7,032 nucleotides of DNA from an uncultured Planctomycetaceae bacterium (GTDB taxonomy: Bacteria; Planctomycetota; Planctomycetia; Pirellulales; Pirellulaceae): NCBI GenBank assembly GCA_937904535.1, contig CALELC010000081.1:1-7032 (forward strand), read 5' to 3'. Shown in pieces: positions 1-5,017 of the stretch (positions within the stretch are counted from its first letter, which is position 1; every line of letters starts with the position of its first letter). The notes under the pieces are model-generated. The model saw only the letters and a list, made by a program, of their open reading frames with translations, searched no databases and was not told the DNA's origin. A program made the position numbers and the translations under genes.

Positions 1-1745
1 ACTCCGGGGGCGTTGGGGCCGCCGGGGAAGTTCAAGCCGAACTCACTCGTGTTCTTGATCTCGCTCTGCAGCCGGACCGCTCTCGTGCCGCTGCTGTCGA
101 CCGCCGTCAAATCGCCGAGCCCATAGGCGCCGCCAAAGGAATCGCCGGGTTCGCTGCCGACCGAAATCGTGCTCGGTGCGGACGGAGTGGTCTGCGCGTT
201 GCCGATCCGCAGCCGTGCCGCCCCGGTCAAGAACCCGCCGTTTGGATCCGGCAAGCGGGCGAGCGACCCAGTGAACGTCAGCTTGGCAATGTTCGTTGCC
301 TGATCGTAGGTGACGCTGGTCGGATTGATGATGACATCGTCACCCGGGTTCGCCGTGTCACGGGTATAGATCAACTGGTAGTAATTGGCGTTCTCTGCCG
401 TTGACCGCTGCAGAGTTTCGCTGAAATGCACCTCGATCACGCCGACTTCGGGGCTGAGCGACCCGTTGCTCTGGCGGCGCACCGGCTCAGGGACCACCGC
501 CAACACCTGCGGCCCGAGGTTGATCCGGAACTGACGGCCAACGTCGACGCCGTCGTTGAACGCTTCACCGTCAACATTGGTGAGCGCCAGCGGACCGCTA
601 CCAAAAATATCGATCTGATAGGTGTCGTCCGGCAGGGCTTCCGCAAACCGGAACACCACTTCGTTTGGCGAATTGCCCAAGCCGACGTAGCCCGGCTGGA
701 CCACAATATCATTGGCGCCGGTCAGCCGCAGTGTGCCCGGGAAGTTGGGGCGGTTGCCGACCAGCGTCGTCCCTTGGCCGGCTTCCAAAATCGCCGTTAC
801 CAACCGCGATGCCTCGGGGTTGCTGTTGATCGCGTTGATCAGTTCGGCGGCGGTCGTCTCGTTGCCGGGGTTGCTGTTGACACGGACCGTGATCCGGCTG
901 CCGTCGACGAGCACCAGCGGATTGGCTGGGCCGCCCGCATTGGCGCGTTCTAACACCACGGTCGTCTCGCGGCCTTCGGGCCCTGGTTGGTTCGACAGGA
1001 AACGCACGCGGACCTGACCGCCGGTGCCGACATCCGAGACGGCGTTAGCGGCATTTGCGCCGCGGAGCGTGACCGCGGTGCCGGTAGGAACCGATGTCCC
1101 GAGCGGGAACAGCGTCGCACCGCTCACCGAGTAGACTTCCAGCAACTGGCTGGCCTGGGCGTGAGCGTTCACCGCGTTGATCAGGTCGCGCACCTGAGTC
1201 GGCCGCGCCGGGTTGCTGTTGAGGTCGATGTTGATCACGCCATCGGCAACATTGATCAACGGGGCACCCGAGCCCGTGCGTGAACTGGTCGTGAAGTTGA
1301 CGACCAAACCTTCCCCGGCGGTGCCCGGTTGTACCGCACGGAACTCCAGCAACACCTGATTGTTGGTCCCCAGGTCGCTTGTCGCCAACGCCGATTCGAA
1401 GACGTTGTCGGCTCCCTGCCGCGTGATGCGGATGCCGTCGAGCGTCGTTGGATCGATCCGCGAGTCGTCATCAAAGCGGAACACCAGCTCGCGTGGGGCG
1501 CTGTTGAGCTCCATGCCGTTGACGAGCAAGGTCGACTCGTTGGGCTGAATCCCCACCAGGTTCGGCCCGGCGAACAGTTGCCGCTGTTCCAACGCTTCGA
1601 GCAACCGGCGCCGATCTTTCTTCCGCGGTGTCCGACGTTCCTGCCGCTCCCGGCGACGCTTGCCCAGCCGTGAAAAGACTCCGGCCCCCTGGGTGTCAGA
1701 TTCTGCGGCAGCGTCAGGACGAAGATTCGATTTGCGGATGGACAT
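1..1745 (-). CDS. Large modular surface/exported protein, planctomycete LEPR-XLL-like N-terminus (3'-truncated by window edge)
   Basis: The minus-strand frame is open for 581 codons from ATG at 1745 to the window edge, so only the N-terminal part is visible. An in-frame TAA lies ten codons upstream, and GAGG (1753-1756) sits 7 nt before the ATG, which fixes the start. Residues 29-48 are very rich in Arg/Lys and are followed by LLEALEQRQLFAG (48-60), resembling the LEPR-XLL-type N-termini of giant planctomycete proteins. No ordinary hydrophobic signal peptide is seen. Residues 62-111 and 346-410 look like Ig-like beta modules (both contain an E-[LV]-V-F-R-F strand). Residues 121-231 and 235-345 are a gap-free tandem repeat. 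Residues 411-515 resemble another SbsA/Big_5-type Ig domain (PQVLAVVPEP, IEVHFSETL). The composition is low in Cys and rich in Asn, Thr and Gly, as in extracellular adhesive or structural proteins. Exported location and adhesion are inferences; the exact function is unknown. Confidence 0.85.
   Translation of the reverse strand, partial: MSIRKSNLRPDAAAESDTQGAGVFSRLGKRRRERQERRTPRKKDRRRLLEALEQRQLFAGPNLVGIQPNESTLLVNGMELNSAPRELVFRFDDDSRIDPTTLDGIRITRQGADNVFESALATSDLGTNNQVLLEFRAVQPGTAGEGLVVNFTTSSRTGSGAPLINVADGVINIDLNSNPARPTQVRDLINAVNAHAQASQLLEVYSVSGATLFPLGTSVPTGTAVTLRGANAANAVSDVGTGGQVRVRFLSNQPGPEGRETTVVLERANAGGPANPLVLVDGSRITVRVNSNPGNETTAAELINAINSNPEASRLVTAILEAGQGTTLVGNRPNFPGTLRLTGANDIVVQPGYVGLGNSPNEVVFRFAEALPDDTYQIDIFGSGPLALTNVDGEAFNDGVDVGRQFRINLGPQVLAVVPEPVRRQSNGSLSPEVGVIEVHFSETLQRSTAENANYYQLIYTRDTANPGDDVIINPTSVTYDQATNIAKLTFTGSLARLPDPNGGFLTGAARLRIGNAQTTPSAPSTISVGSEPGDSFGGAYGLGDLTAVDSSGTRAVRLQSEIKNTSEFGLNFPGGPNAPG
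711..1385 (-). repeat. Two tandem 114-residue protein repeats inside the surface protein
   Basis: Residues 121-231 (bases 1053-1385) and 235-345 (bases 711-1043) align without gaps at a constant offset of 114 residues. By hand count about 37 of 111 positions are identical. Shared landmarks are SDxGTxxQV, QPGxxG, NSNP, LIN-A-[VI]-N and the closing GAN. The NSNP-x(7)-LINAIN-x(4)-AS segment recalls the flagellin/hook 'IN' motif, but that link is inference from pattern only. The copies are divergent in DNA, so this is an old domain duplication and not a recent DNA repeat. Confidence 0.75.
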
Positions 1746-1752
1746 CCACCAA

Positions 1753-1756
1753 CCTC
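1753..1756 (-). promoter_or_regulatory. Ribosome binding site of the surface-protein gene
   Basis: The minus strand reads AAGAGG, then 7 nt, then ATG at 1745. The spacing is good for a Shine-Dalgarno site and supports the chosen start, which is the only ATG after the upstream in-frame stop. Confidence 0.6.
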
Positions 1757-1965
1757 TTAAAGGCCACGGGGGCGGTTAATGATTGCGATAGACTGAACAC
1801 GAGACAGCTCGGAGCCAATCAGCTCCCAGCGGCCTCGCAAAACCGAGGTTCATCGGGCGATGCGCCTCGAGCGAGACAACACACCCAGTGTGAAAATGGA
1901 GAAGACGGGTAGACTGGGAGGCTATTATCTGATCGTCACCAAGTGTAACTCAGCCCTGTGCCAAC

Positions 1966-2031
1966 GCAACGAAAATCGCCATTAGCACAGCGTTGCTGCG
2001 ATTCTGTGACGGTTGTATCGATCGCAGCGAC
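1966..2031. repeat. Nested, mutually exclusive inverted repeats
   Basis: GTTGCTGCGAT (1992-2002) pairs with ATCGCAGCGAC (2021-2031) to give an 11-bp stem with one G-T wobble and an 18-base loop. The left arm also overlaps two competing pairings: GCAACG (1966-1971) with CGTTGC (1991-1996), and CACAG (1986-1990) with CTGTG (2004-2008). No T-tract follows. It could be a structured RNA element or a binding site for a dimeric regulator; its role is unknown. Confidence 0.4.
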
Positions 2032-2138
2032 CGATGCTCCCGCCGTTGGTGTTGGATTCGCCGCCGGGTTGAAAAGTTCCCGCAATTGCTACCAGGGAGT
2101 GCCGGAAGTGACGCTGCACCGATTCTTGCAAAGGAGCG

Positions 2139-2167
2139 TTGACGCCCGCGCAAGGGGCCGATAGGCT
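2139..2167 (+). promoter_or_regulatory. Candidate sigma-70-type promoter for rpmF
   Basis: TTGACG (2139-2144, five of six consensus bases) is followed by a 17-base spacer and TAGGCT (2162-2167, three of six). Transcription would start near 2174, leaving a leader of about 98 bases that contains both hairpins described below. The -10 is weak, so this is a candidate only. Confidence 0.35.
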
Positions 2168-2186
2168 ACTGCACCCCGACCGCGGC

Positions 2187-2241
2187 GCCTGGTCTCATAC
2201 CAGGCAGGTTCCGCCCCCGAAGGATCACGTCGTCTGACGTG
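2187..2241 (+). promoter_or_regulatory. Two hairpins in the rpmF 5' leader
   Basis: GCCTGGT (2187-2193) and ACCAGGC (2199-2205) form a perfect 7-bp stem with a 5-base loop. CACGTC (2226-2231) and GACGTG (2236-2241) form a perfect 6-bp stem with a 4-base loop. They lie 66 and 30 bases before the rpmF start, and neither is followed by a T-tract, so they are not terminators. A leader that regulates ribosomal protein or fab expression, or stabilises the mRNA, is possible. I do not recognise a known ribosomal-protein leader class. Confidence 0.4.
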
Positions 2242-2271
2242 CAAGCACCCGCAACGAGAGAGTGACGAGCG

Positions 2272-2454
2272 ATGGCCGTCCCCAAGAGAAACCACAGTAA
2301 CAGTCGCACCGGTAAGCGTCGGTCTCACGACCATCTGAAGAAGCGTCAACTCGCCTATTGCCCCCAGTGCAATACCGCGACCCCGACCCACACGATTTGC
2401 CCCAAATGCGGGTACTATCAAGGTCGCACGCTGGTCGAAACGAACGAGCAATAG
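2272..2454 (+). CDS. rpmF: 50S ribosomal protein L32 (bL32)
   Basis: A 60-residue protein, the usual size for bL32, a small component of the large ribosomal subunit. The N-terminus MAVPKRNHSNSRTGKRRSH is the family hallmark, rich in basic residues that contact 23S rRNA. Four cysteines at 30, 33, 43 and 46 form the CxxC...CxxC zinc ribbon, so this is the zinc-binding (C+) version and not a zinc-free paralogue. The start is fixed by the MAVPKR signature; only a weak purine stretch (GAGAGAG) precedes it. It is the first gene of the fatty-acid cluster, and its stop lies 5 nt before the fabD ATG, which suggests co-transcription and translational coupling. The yceD/DUF177 gene often found immediately upstream of rpmF is not present in this window. 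Confidence 0.97.
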   Translation: MAVPKRNHSNSRTGKRRSHDHLKKRQLAYCPQCNTATPTHTICPKCGYYQGRTLVETNEQ

Positions 2455-2459
2455 TCCGT

Positions 2460-3398
2460 ATGCCGCTAGACGTTGCATCGATCGGGCTGGTCTTCCCGGG
2501 CCAGGGGGCGCAGTCGGTCGGGATGGGGCGGTGGCTGCTCGAGCATCACGCGGCGGCCCGAGCCTGTTACGACCGGGCCTCCGAAGTGCTCGGCTACGAC
2601 ATGGCCGAGTTGTCGCTGGAAGGTCCGGCCGAGCGTCTTAACGCCACCGAGTTCAGCCAGCCGGCGCTGTTTGTTTGCTCGATGGCCGCCGTGGAAGTGC
2701 TGCGGGCGGAGCAGCCGGAGTTGTTGCAGCGGGTCACCGCCGCAGCCGGTTTGAGTCTCGGCGAATATTCGGCACTCTGCTTTGCCGGCGGGCTCGATTT
2801 TGACTCCGCGCTGCGATTGGTGCAGCGACGCGGGCAGGCGATGCAAGCGGCGGCCGACTGCGTCGATAGCTCGATGGCCAGCGTGATCGGCATGGAACTG
2901 GATGCTATCGAGGCCCTGTGCGCCCAGACGCGGCAGTCGGGTGAAGTGCTACAACCGGCGAATCTACTCTGCCGTGGGAACATCGCAATCTCGGGGCATC
3001 GTTCGGCGCTCGAGCGGTTCACGCCGTTGGCACTGGAGGCGGGAGCCAGCAAGGTGATTCCGCTGAGCGTTGCCGGTGCTTTCCACACCGAACTGATGCA
3101 GCCCGCTGCAGCGGCTTTGAGTGAAGCCTTGGCCGAGGTGCAGCTGCAACCGCTGGCCTTGCCGGTGTACAGCAACGTGGATGCCCAGGCTCATCAAACG
3201 GCGGACGACTTCCGTGGCTTACTGGCTCGTCAGCTGGTGGGGCCGGTGCTCTGGGAACAGTCGGTCCAGCAGATGATCGACGACGGGATTCAGGGCTTCT
3301 TAGAGGTTGGTACCGGTCGGGTGCTGCGGGGAACGATCAAGCGGATCAACCGCAAGCTGCCGCTCGATGGCTTCGGCGATGGCGAAGCGGCAGCCTAA
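2460..3398 (+). CDS. fabD: Malonyl-CoA:ACP transacylase FabD
   Basis: A 312-residue protein, the usual FabD length. It transfers malonyl from CoA to holo-AcpP in the cytoplasm, supplying extender units for type II fatty acid synthesis. Visible signatures are FPGQGAQ (12-18, oxyanion-hole Gln15), the nucleophile elbow AGLSLGEYSAL (96-106, catalytic Ser99), Arg124 in RRGQAM (carboxylate binding), AGAFHTELM with catalytic His209, PVYSNVDA (235-242) and EVGTGRVLRG (282-291). The elbow has Leu where E. coli FabD has His (GHSLGE); to my knowledge GLSLGE also occurs in plant homologues, so activity is expected. The frame is open further upstream, to an ATG at 2358 inside rpmF, but ATG 2460 places FPGQGAQ at the normal distance and lies 5 nt after the rpmF stop, so it is preferred. 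There is no strong Shine-Dalgarno, consistent with coupling to rpmF translation. Confidence 0.95.
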   Translation: MPLDVASIGLVFPGQGAQSVGMGRWLLEHHAAARACYDRASEVLGYDMAELSLEGPAERLNATEFSQPALFVCSMAAVEVLRAEQPELLQRVTAAAGLSLGEYSALCFAGGLDFDSALRLVQRRGQAMQAAADCVDSSMASVIGMELDAIEALCAQTRQSGEVLQPANLLCRGNIAISGHRSALERFTPLALEAGASKVIPLSVAGAFHTELMQPAAAALSEALAEVQLQPLALPVYSNVDAQAHQTADDFRGLLARQLVGPVLWEQSVQQMIDDGIQGFLEVGTGRVLRGTIKRINRKLPLDGFGDGEAAA

Positions 3399-3458
3399 CG
3401 CCACCGGGCGATTGGCAACTTGGGCATCCTCACTCGTTAAGCTTGGAAACTTTCAATA

Positions 3459-4217
3459 ATGGATTTGTCACTGAAGGCGGATTTGTCCGGCCAGGTCGCC
3501 GTTGTAACCGGCAGTTCGCAGGGTCTCGGCAAAGCGGTCGCGCTCGCCCTGGGCAGCAACGGGGCTCACGTTGTCTGTTTGGCTCGGTCGGCGGAAAAGC
3601 TCGCCGAAACCGTGTCGCAGATTGAGGCCGCCGGTGGCTCGGCGCAGGCGGTGGCTTGCGACGTCACCGATCGGGCCGCAGCGGCGGCGGCGATTACGGC
3701 GGTGCACGATGAACGTGGCCGGCTCGATATTCTGGTCAACAACGCCGGGATCACCCGCGATAAACTGATGCGCGGAATGTCGGACGAGGAATGGGATGAT
3801 GTGATCGCCACGAACTTGACGAGCTGCTTCGTCTGTTGTCGGGCTGCCGCCAACTTGATGCGGCGTGCTAAGTACGGCCGGATTATCAATATGGCGAGCA
3901 TCTCGGGGCTGATCGGCAACCCAGGCCAAGCGAATTACAGCGCCAGCAAAGCTGGGATGATCGGTCTGACACGCACTCTTAGCAAAGAACTAGCCAATCG
4001 CAGCGTCACCGTCAATGCAGTCGCTCCCGGGTTTATCGAGAGCGATATGACAGCCAAGCTCGGCGATGTTGTGATGGAGGAAGTGCGCAAGCGAATTCCC
4101 GCCAACCGCGTCGGTAAGCCCGAAGATGTCGCGGCAGCGGTCTTATTCCTGGCTTCGCCGGCGGCCGGCTATATTACTGGCCAAACGTTGGTCGTCGACG
4201 GCGGCATGGTTGGATAA
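3459..4217 (+). CDS. fabG: 3-oxoacyl-ACP reductase FabG (SDR family)
   Basis: A 252-residue classical short-chain dehydrogenase/reductase. It reduces 3-ketoacyl-ACP to (R)-3-hydroxyacyl-ACP with NADPH in each elongation cycle. Seen directly are the Rossmann glycine motif TGSSQGLG (17-24), the CDV adenine-pocket segment (67-69), NNAG (94-97), the catalytic tetrad Asn119-Ser147-Tyr160-Lys164 with YSASK (160-164), NAVAPGFIESDMT (186-198) and the C-terminal GYITGQTLVVDGGM (237-250) typical of FabG. The ATG at 3459 gives the standard FabG N-terminus; only a weak GGAAA lies upstream. It follows fabD after 60 nt in the same direction, so read-through from rpmF-fabD is likely. Paralogous SDR enzymes look similar, but position between fabD and acpP makes the FabG assignment firm. 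Confidence 0.96.
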   Translation: MDLSLKADLSGQVAVVTGSSQGLGKAVALALGSNGAHVVCLARSAEKLAETVSQIEAAGGSAQAVACDVTDRAAAAAAITAVHDERGRLDILVNNAGITRDKLMRGMSDEEWDDVIATNLTSCFVCCRAAANLMRRAKYGRIINMASISGLIGNPGQANYSASKAGMIGLTRTLSKELANRSVTVNAVAPGFIESDMTAKLGDVVMEEVRKRIPANRVGKPEDVAAAVLFLASPAAGYITGQTLVVDGGMVG

Positions 4218-4220
4218 TAG

Positions 4221-4236
4221 GCGGTCCGCAGACCGC
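4221..4236 (+). repeat. Small perfect hairpin just after fabG
   Basis: GCGGTC (4221-4226) and GACCGC (4231-4236) form a 6-bp stem with the loop CGCA, beginning three bases after the fabG stop. No T-tract follows, so it is more likely an mRNA 3'-end stabiliser or pause site than a complete terminator. Confidence 0.4.
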
Positions 4237-4246
4237 TTGATAGCAC

Positions 4247-4320
4247 GGGAAAGCCGTCAATCAACGCTTAAATACGACGAGTTCACAGACTTTCTCGGCG
4301 AGCATATTGACGGCTTTTCC
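4247..4320 (+). repeat. 15-bp inverted repeat in the fabG-acpP spacer
   Basis: GGGAAAGCCGTCAAT (4247-4261) pairs with ATTGACGGCTTTTCC (4306-4320) over 15 positions, with one G-T wobble and 44 intervening bases. Inside the loop, CGACGAG and CTCGGCG can extend the structure with one mismatch. The right arm ends in TTTTCC, which makes it a poor intrinsic terminator. It could attenuate read-through from fabG, protect a processed acpP mRNA, or act as DNA for a regulator. The right arm overlaps a possible promoter -35. Confidence 0.6.
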
Positions 4321-4336
4321 ACGTTTGACCTATCTT
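4307..4336 (+). promoter_or_regulatory. Candidate promoter for acpP
   Basis: TTGACG (4307-4312, five of six consensus bases), an 18-base spacer and TATCTT (4331-4336, four of six) resemble a sigma-70-type promoter. The predicted start near 4343 gives a leader of about 145 bases. The -35 lies within the right arm of the 15-bp inverted repeat. A separate acpP promoter fits the high demand for ACP, but this is inferred. Confidence 0.35.
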
Positions 4337-4482
4337 TCATCCCTCAGACAGACGCACTGACCGCGTTTGCTGGCAACAGGACTGAGTCCAAACCTTCGCG
4401 ACCAACCGCAATGACAGTGCCGGTCTCCCAAATCGCGATTTTTTCCCCATCAACATCAAGCTGTAATTAGATTTTTCAGGAG

Positions 4483-4737
4483 AGACTCATGGCTACGGTC
4501 GAAGAACGCGTTGTCGATATTGTCGCCGAACAACTAGGGGTCGATAAGGAGAAGATTACCCGGGAAACGTCGTTCGTGAACGACCTCGGGGCCGACTCTC
4601 TCGACACCGTCGAGCTGGTGATGGAACTCGAAGAAGAGTTCGACATCAACATCCCCGACGATGCGGCGGAAAAGATTCAGAAGGTGGGCGAAGCGATCGA
4701 CTACATCGAAGCCACCAAGGGCGCTGACGCCAGCTAA
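4483..4737 (+). promoter_or_regulatory. Strong ribosome binding site of acpP, with its gene
   Basis: AGGAGAG directly precedes the ATG at 4489 with a short spacer (the purine core begins a few bases before 4483). It is the best Shine-Dalgarno sequence of the cluster, in contrast to the weak sites of rpmF, fabD, fabG and fabF, and agrees with acyl carrier protein being made in great excess over the fab enzymes. Confidence 0.5.
4489..4737 (+). CDS. acpP: Acyl carrier protein
   Basis: An 82-residue acidic protein of standard ACP size. It carries growing acyl chains as thioesters on a 4'-phosphopantetheine arm and is the shared cytoplasmic substrate carrier for FabD, FabG and FabF. The attachment site is Ser37 in LGADSLDTVELVMELEEEF (33-51), where DSL is the family hallmark and the acidic helix II that follows is the docking surface for partner enzymes. 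The N-terminal helix (residues 2-16) and the segment DINIPDDAAEKIQKVGEAIDY (52-72) are also typical. The start is fixed by a strong AGGAGAG ribosome binding site. Long spacers flank it (271 bp from fabG, 280 bp to fabF), and a strong terminator follows, suggesting an independent, abundant mRNA. The assignment as the primary AcpP rests on its position between fabG and fabF. Confidence 0.97.
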   Translation: MATVEERVVDIVAEQLGVDKEKITRETSFVNDLGADSLDTVELVMELEEEFDINIPDDAAEKIQKVGEAIDYIEATKGADAS

Positions 4738-4790
4738 GCGGCAGCAAGCTGCAGGGCGTCCCGCAGCGGCAATCGCCCGTGACCGATCCG

Positions 4791-4826
4791 AAATGCCACT
4801 CCGTTTCCGCGGGTGGCATTTTTTTT
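4791..4826 (+). terminator. Rho-independent terminator downstream of acpP
   Basis: AAATGCCAC (4791-4799) and GTGGCATTT (4813-4821) form a perfect 9-bp stem with a 13-base loop, overlapping a run of eight T (4819-4826). It starts 53 nt after the acpP stop. It is oriented for plus-strand transcription and should end most acpP transcripts before fabF. It is the clearest regulatory structure in the window. Confidence 0.9.
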
Positions 4827-5017
4827 AGGCTCGGTGCCCACGGAGCGAACTCCTTTTGCTCCCAGCCCGGATTGAGCCTCAGTTCGACTCGGCCCGCTTG
4901 AGTTTGGGCTAGAGCGATCCGCCCGGTTGCGATTTCAAGAGAGCCTGCTGTTGTGCTGCGATGCTAAACGTTTGAATAGTTACTCATATATCCCGCAACG
5001 GACGGACCGATCTCCCG
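4827..5017 (+). other. Terminator-to-fabF spacer
   Basis: These 191 bases must supply the fabF promoter if the acpP terminator is efficient. GGAGCGAA (4842-4849) and TTTGCTCC (4855-4862) form an 8-bp stem with one wobble and a 5-base loop, directly after the terminator. A loose TTGTGC (4951-4956) and AT-rich TACTCATATAT (4981-4991) are present, but I cannot define a convincing -35/-10 pair. No gene is seen. Confidence 0.4.

Larger units (their letters stand above)
1746..2271. other. Divergent intergenic region (526 bp) without a convincing gene
   Basis: This spacer separates the minus-strand surface-protein gene from plus-strand rpmF. Short ORFs on both strands show no recognisable family, ribosome binding site or conserved composition and are not called. 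It contains small perfect inverted repeats: GGAGC/GCTCC (1811-1826), CCTCG/CGAGG (1833-1848) and CACAC/GTGTG (1880-1892). The first two would be stem-loops in the leader of the surface gene. A larger nested set lies at 1966-2031. A GATAAT box on the minus strand (1924-1929) is a possible -10 for the surface gene but lacks a good -35. The rpmF promoter and leader occupy the right end. Confidence 0.6.

Noticed and set aside
426..1673. Several plus-strand open frames of 60-175 codons
   Set aside because: They lie opposite the continuous minus-strand surface-protein frame, which carries domain-like repeats, a start and a ribosome binding site; the plus-strand products look like no known family.
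2358..2459. A 34-residue N-terminal extension of FabD starting inside rpmF
   Set aside because: ATG 2460 gives the normal FabD N-terminus and length; the extension is rpmF read out of frame.
1950..2478. Short open frames on both strands in and beside the divergent spacer
   Set aside because: No ribosome binding site, no family resemblance, and one runs antisense across rpmF.
4842..4905. tRNA-like T-loop GTTCGACTC (4882-4890) near the fabF spacer
   Set aside because: No matching acceptor, D or anticodon stems could be fitted around it.
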